NCBI GenBank assembly: GCA_902489225.1
Contig: CABTZA010000059.1
Coordinates: forward strand, 1-9,890
Source of the DNA: an uncultured Collinsella sp.
Lineage (GTDB): Bacteria; Actinomycetota; Coriobacteriia; Coriobacteriales; Coriobacteriaceae
DNA length: 9,890 nucleotides
Direction of reading: 5' to 3'
How positions within the stretch are numbered: position 1 is the stretch's first letter; each line of letters begins with the position of its first letter. The notes under the pieces are model-generated. The model saw only the letters and a program-made list of their open reading frames with translations. It was not told the origin of the DNA and ran no database searches. The position numbers and the translations under genes are program-made. Below, one piece after another: positions 6,616-9,890 of this stretch.

Positions 6616-6632
6616 AACTTCAAGTTGAACTT
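6616..6632. promoter_or_regulatory. Overlapping palindromes at the start of the phosphatase transcript
   Basis: AACTTcAAGTTgAACTT contains two overlapping perfect dyads, 6616-6626 and 6622-6632, sharing the central half-site. It falls about 5-21 nt downstream of the predicted phosphatase transcription start, a position where a repressor could block the promoter. The interpretation is inference. Confidence 0.35.
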
Positions 6633-6643
6633 AAACGTTACCC

Positions 6644-6672
6644 ATTGTACTCCGTTGCAATAAAGCTGGAAA
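6644..6672 (-). promoter_or_regulatory. Sigma-70-type promoter of the phosphatase gene
   Basis: On the minus strand, TTTCCA (complement of 6667-6672; 4 of 6 to consensus) and TACAAT (complement of 6644-6649; 5 of 6) are separated by exactly 17 bp. Transcription would start near 6637, giving a leader of about 70 nt. Confidence 0.5.
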
Positions 6673-6692
6673 GGGTTTCCGAGCAGAGGCAA

Positions 6693-6707
6693 AGACGGCA
6701 GCCGTCT
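6693..6707. promoter_or_regulatory. Perfect odd palindrome upstream of the antiporter gene
   Basis: agacggc (6693-6699) and gccgtct (6701-6707) flank a single central A, a 7-1-7 dyad in the divergent region between the phosphatase and antiporter genes. It lies about 115 bp upstream of the antiporter ATG and 20 bp beyond the phosphatase -35. It may be an operator. No confident antiporter promoter was found beside it. Confidence 0.3.
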
Positions 6708-6821
6708 ATGACGATATCGCGCACGCGCGCAATCCAACCCCATAAACCCACCATCTTTGGGTACAAATAACCGCAGACAACTGACCGTGCCACGCCAACC
6801 ACCCAGGAGCGGACACTATCC

Positions 6822-8423
6822 ATGAACCAGATCCTTCTCTTTATCGGCCTCGTCATCATTTTGTGCCTGACCATCAAACCCGTCGGCAAAAAACTCCCCT
6901 TCCCCACCCTGCTCATCTTTATCGCGCTGGGCATGCTGTTGGGCGTCAACGGCCCGACGCATATCGACTTTAGCGACTACGCACTCACCGAAACCGTCTG
7001 CAGCACGGCGCTGCTGTTCATCATGTTCTACGGCGGCTTTAACACCAATATCGACCGCGCCAAGCCCGTCGCTGCGCCGGCGGTGCTGCTGAGCACGCTC
7101 GGCGTCGTCATCACTGCCGGCATCACCGGCATGTTCGCCCACTTCGCGCTGGGGTTCGACTGGATCGGTGGCCTGCTGCTGGGATCGGTCGTGGCATCCA
7201 CCGACGCGGCGAGCGTCTTTAGCGTACTGCGTGAGCACAGCCTGTCGCTGAGAGGTGGCACCGACTCGCTGCTCGAGGTCGAATCGGGCTCCAACGACCC
7301 CGTCGCCTACATGCTCACCGCCGTGCTCGCCACACTCGCGGCCGGCGGCGACATCAACATTCCCGCACTGCTGACCAAGCAGATTATCCTGGGCGTGGGC
7401 CTGGGCCTTGCCATCGGCTGGGCGGCGGGCCGCCTGATTGAACGCGCGCACGCAACGGCCAAGGACGCGCAGACCATCTTTTTGTTCGCCGTGGCCATCG
7501 TCGCCTACGCGCTGCCAAGCTACCTGGGCGGCAACGGCTTTTTGGCTGTATACCTGGCCGGCATTGTGCTGGGTGCGAGCGACATCACCGGCAAGGTCGA
7601 GATGGCGCACTTCTTTGACACCCTCACCGAGATGGCAGAGATGACCATCTTCTTTTTGCTGGGCCTGCTCGTTACACCCGCACGCCTGCCGCAAATGCTG
7701 CTACCGGGCCTGGCACTCATGGCGTTTATGCTCTTTGCGAGCCGCCCCATCGCCGTAGGCATGCTGCTGGCGCCGTTTAGGACGAACCCTCGCCAGGTTG
7801 CGCTCGTAAGCTGGGCGGGTCTGCGCGGCGCGGCTTCGGTCGTCTTTAGTCTCTTTGCCGTGGTGGCCGGCGTTCCCGGCGGACACGACCTATTTGACCT
7901 GGTGTTTGTGATTGCCGTGTCGAGCATTGTGGTGCAGGGCTCGCTGCTACCGGCGGTGGCGAAAAAGCTCAATATGATCGACGCGGAAGGCGACGTGCGC
8001 CGTACGTTTAACGATTACCGCGACGAGGACGGCATGTCGTTTGTCAAGTTCAAGGTGGGCGCGGGCCATCCGTTTTCCGGACGCTCGCTCGCCGATATTG
8101 GCAGCGCCACGGACATGCTCGTGGTCCTGGTGCTGCGCGATGGCGCGCACCCGGTGCTGCCCAATGGCGATACCGTGATTGAGGAAGGCGACCTATTGGT
8201 GATGGCTGCCCCGACGTTTGAAGAGCGTGCCGAGGTTACGCTGCGCGAGGTCACCGTGACTCCCCACGGTCGCCTGGCCGGCCAGCGCCTGCGCGATGTG
8301 CCGCAAGGCAAGCATCCGTTTATTGTGGTGATGCTCAAGCGCGAAGGCCAGACGATCATCCCCGATGGCAACACCCTAATATACGCCGGCGACGAAGCCG
8401 TCATCGCCACGCTCGCGTCGTAG
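6822..8423 (+). CDS. CPA1-family cation/proton antiporter with TrkA-C domains (NhaP2/CvrA-like)
   Basis: A 533-residue inner-membrane antiporter exchanging K+ or Na+ for H+. Residues 1 to about 385 are the Na_H_exchanger domain with some 12 membrane segments. It carries the CPA1 hallmarks VVASTDAASVFSVLR (with Asp128) and LLEVESGSNDP (with the ND pair Asn158-Asp159), plus the conserved GLRGAASVV (333-341). Residues from about 404 to the end form two consecutive cytoplasmic TrkA-C (RCK-C-like) modules, seen as the repeated patterns VLPNGDTVIEEGD and IIPDGNTLIYAGD. Such modules bind ligands and gate transport in K+/H+ antiporters, which makes K+ efflux somewhat more likely than Na+ efflux. There is no NAD-binding RCK-N domain. 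The ATG has AGGAG (6805-6809) 12 nt upstream, a rather long spacing. It appears monocistronic. Confidence 0.88.
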   Translation: MNQILLFIGLVIILCLTIKPVGKKLPFPTLLIFIALGMLLGVNGPTHIDFSDYALTETVCSTALLFIMFYGGFNTNIDRAKPVAAPAVLLSTLGVVITAGITGMFAHFALGFDWIGGLLLGSVVASTDAASVFSVLREHSLSLRGGTDSLLEVESGSNDPVAYMLTAVLATLAAGGDINIPALLTKQIILGVGLGLAIGWAAGRLIERAHATAKDAQTIFLFAVAIVAYALPSYLGGNGFLAVYLAGIVLGASDITGKVEMAHFFDTLTEMAEMTIFFLLGLLVTPARLPQMLLPGLALMAFMLFASRPIAVGMLLAPFRTNPRQVALVSWAGLRGAASVVFSLFAVVAGVPGGHDLFDLVFVIAVSSIVVQGSLLPAVAKKLNMIDAEGDVRRTFNDYRDEDGMSFVKFKVGAGHPFSGRSLADIGSATDMLVVLVLRDGAHPVLPNGDTVIEEGDLLVMAAPTFEERAEVTLREVTVTPHGRLAGQRLRDVPQGKHPFIVVMLKREGQTIIPDGNTLIYAGDEAVIATLAS

Positions 8424-8515
8424 TGACCAGGAAGTGGCTAATTTGCGACGAAGAGATCAAGCGCCTAGAGAACCTCATGCCTTCGCTCGCAGATTTGGAT
8501 TTGCCTGAGGAGTAA
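8423..8515 (+). CDS. Possible 30-residue small ORF overlapping the antiporter stop
   Basis: A GTG at 8423 shares its first base with the antiporter TAG stop and opens a 30-codon frame ending TAA at 8515. The product contains CDEEIKRLENLMPSLADL, an acidic, leucine-rich amphipathic stretch, and the third codon positions are mostly G or C as in the neighbouring genes. Against it: there is no ribosome-binding site and no ATG near the start, so it would rely on coupled translation. It could instead be the tail of a decayed gene. I do not recognise a family. Confidence 0.25.
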   Translation: MTRKWLICDEEIKRLENLMPSLADLDLPEE

Positions 8516-8588
8516 AGCACCCCTCCCCCATGTAACCATCCTGTAAATCATAGCGGCGCAGTCGAGTTTTACCGTGATGCGGTCGCGC

Positions 8589-8616
8589 CTGACGCTCCAC
8601 TGTGCTAAAGTATCCC
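8589..8616 (+). promoter_or_regulatory. Candidate serC promoter
   Basis: CTGACG (8589-8594; 4 of 6) and TATCCC (8611-8616) are 16 bp apart, predicting a start near 8623 and a leader of about 28 nt. An alternative is an extended -10, TGCTAAAGT, just upstream (8603-8611). The leader is too short for a riboswitch. Confidence 0.35.
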
Positions 8617-8650
8617 GAACGTTCAAACGACTACGAGGGGGAACTAGAAG

Positions 8651-9774
<1,124 letters not shown>

Positions 9775-9775
<1 letters not shown>

Positions 9776-9791
9776 CCCGCAACCCGCGGGC
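9775..9791 (+). other. Hairpin in the serC-serA gap
   Basis: GCCCGC (9775-9780) and GCGGGC (9786-9791) form a perfect 6-bp stem with a 5-nt loop starting at the last base of the serC stop. No U-tract follows, so it is not a full terminator. It could stabilise the serC message or tune the serC:serA ratio. Downstream, TATAAA (9817-9822) within TTGTTATAAACAA could be a -10, but no matching -35 is visible. Confidence 0.4.
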
Positions 9792-9844
9792 CGAGCAGCC
9801 ACTTCAAACCACTTGTTATAAACAAATCCGCTAAGGAGTTTTTC

Positions 9845-9890
9845 ATGCGCAAGATCAAGACCATCGACGACATCACTAAAGACGGCAAAG
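9845..9890 (+). CDS. serA: Start of D-3-phosphoglycerate dehydrogenase (partial)
   Basis: Only the first 15 complete codons are in the window, reading MRKIKTIDDITKDGK, with AAGGAG (9833-9838) 6 nt before the ATG. The IKT...I.K.G pattern resembles the N-terminus of anaerobe-type 3-phosphoglycerate dehydrogenases, and serA is the expected partner after serC because it makes the 3-phosphohydroxypyruvate used by SerC. The identification rests on this short stretch plus gene context. The gene continues past the window end. Confidence 0.7.
   Translation, partial: MRKIKTIDDITKDGK

Noticed and set aside
6816..7694. 292-codon minus-strand frame opposite the antiporter
   Set aside because: Gln/His/Asp-rich shadow of membrane-protein codons.

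Overview
The window is GC-rich bacterial DNA with dense, mostly monocistronic genes, strong Shine-Dalgarno sites and short repeat-filled intergenic regions. The gene set is an ATP-dependent PEP carboxykinase, an LctP lactate permease, a Wzx-like flippase with a TTG start, a CPA1 antiporter and serC followed by serA. With the repeat style, this points to a gut member of the Coriobacteriia (Actinomycetota), most likely Collinsella or a relative. That assignment is inference from gene content and base composition; no rRNA or marker gene is present.

Layout. Positions 1-2005 hold pckA on the minus strand. REP-like hairpins lie on both sides: a perfect 12-bp stem just past its stop that doubles as a terminator, and a repeat cluster of about 140 bp upstream that fills most of the gap to lctP. 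Two dyads lie in the pckA leader. Positions 2006-3577 are the lactate permease gene (minus). It diverges from a flippase gene (3756-5333, plus) across a 178-bp regulatory region with a clear inverted-repeat operator. Positions 5334-5728 have no gene. They hold a 123-bp element with perfect 18-bp terminal inverted repeats (MITE-like, or a structured RNA) and a bidirectional terminator shared by the converging flippase and phosphatase genes. Positions 5729-6568 encode a PPP-family phosphatase (minus), which diverges from a potassium or sodium/proton antiporter (6822-8423, plus). A possible 30-codon ORF overlaps the antiporter stop. serC (8651-9775) and the first codons of serA (9845 onward) form a serine biosynthesis operon cut by the window end.

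How the genes fit together. lctP and pckA are adjacent, point the same way and both deal with C3 metabolism (lactate transport; PEP/oxaloacetate interconversion), but repeats and separate promoter-like signals suggest independent transcription. serC and serA encode consecutive steps from 3-phosphoglycerate to phosphoserine. The flippase, phosphatase and antiporter have no obvious functional partners nearby.

I see no strong evidence for a new multi-gene system. The most interesting material is non-coding: the 18-bp TIR element, the 27-bp-period repeat cluster, and several palindromic operators placed exactly where regulators would act.
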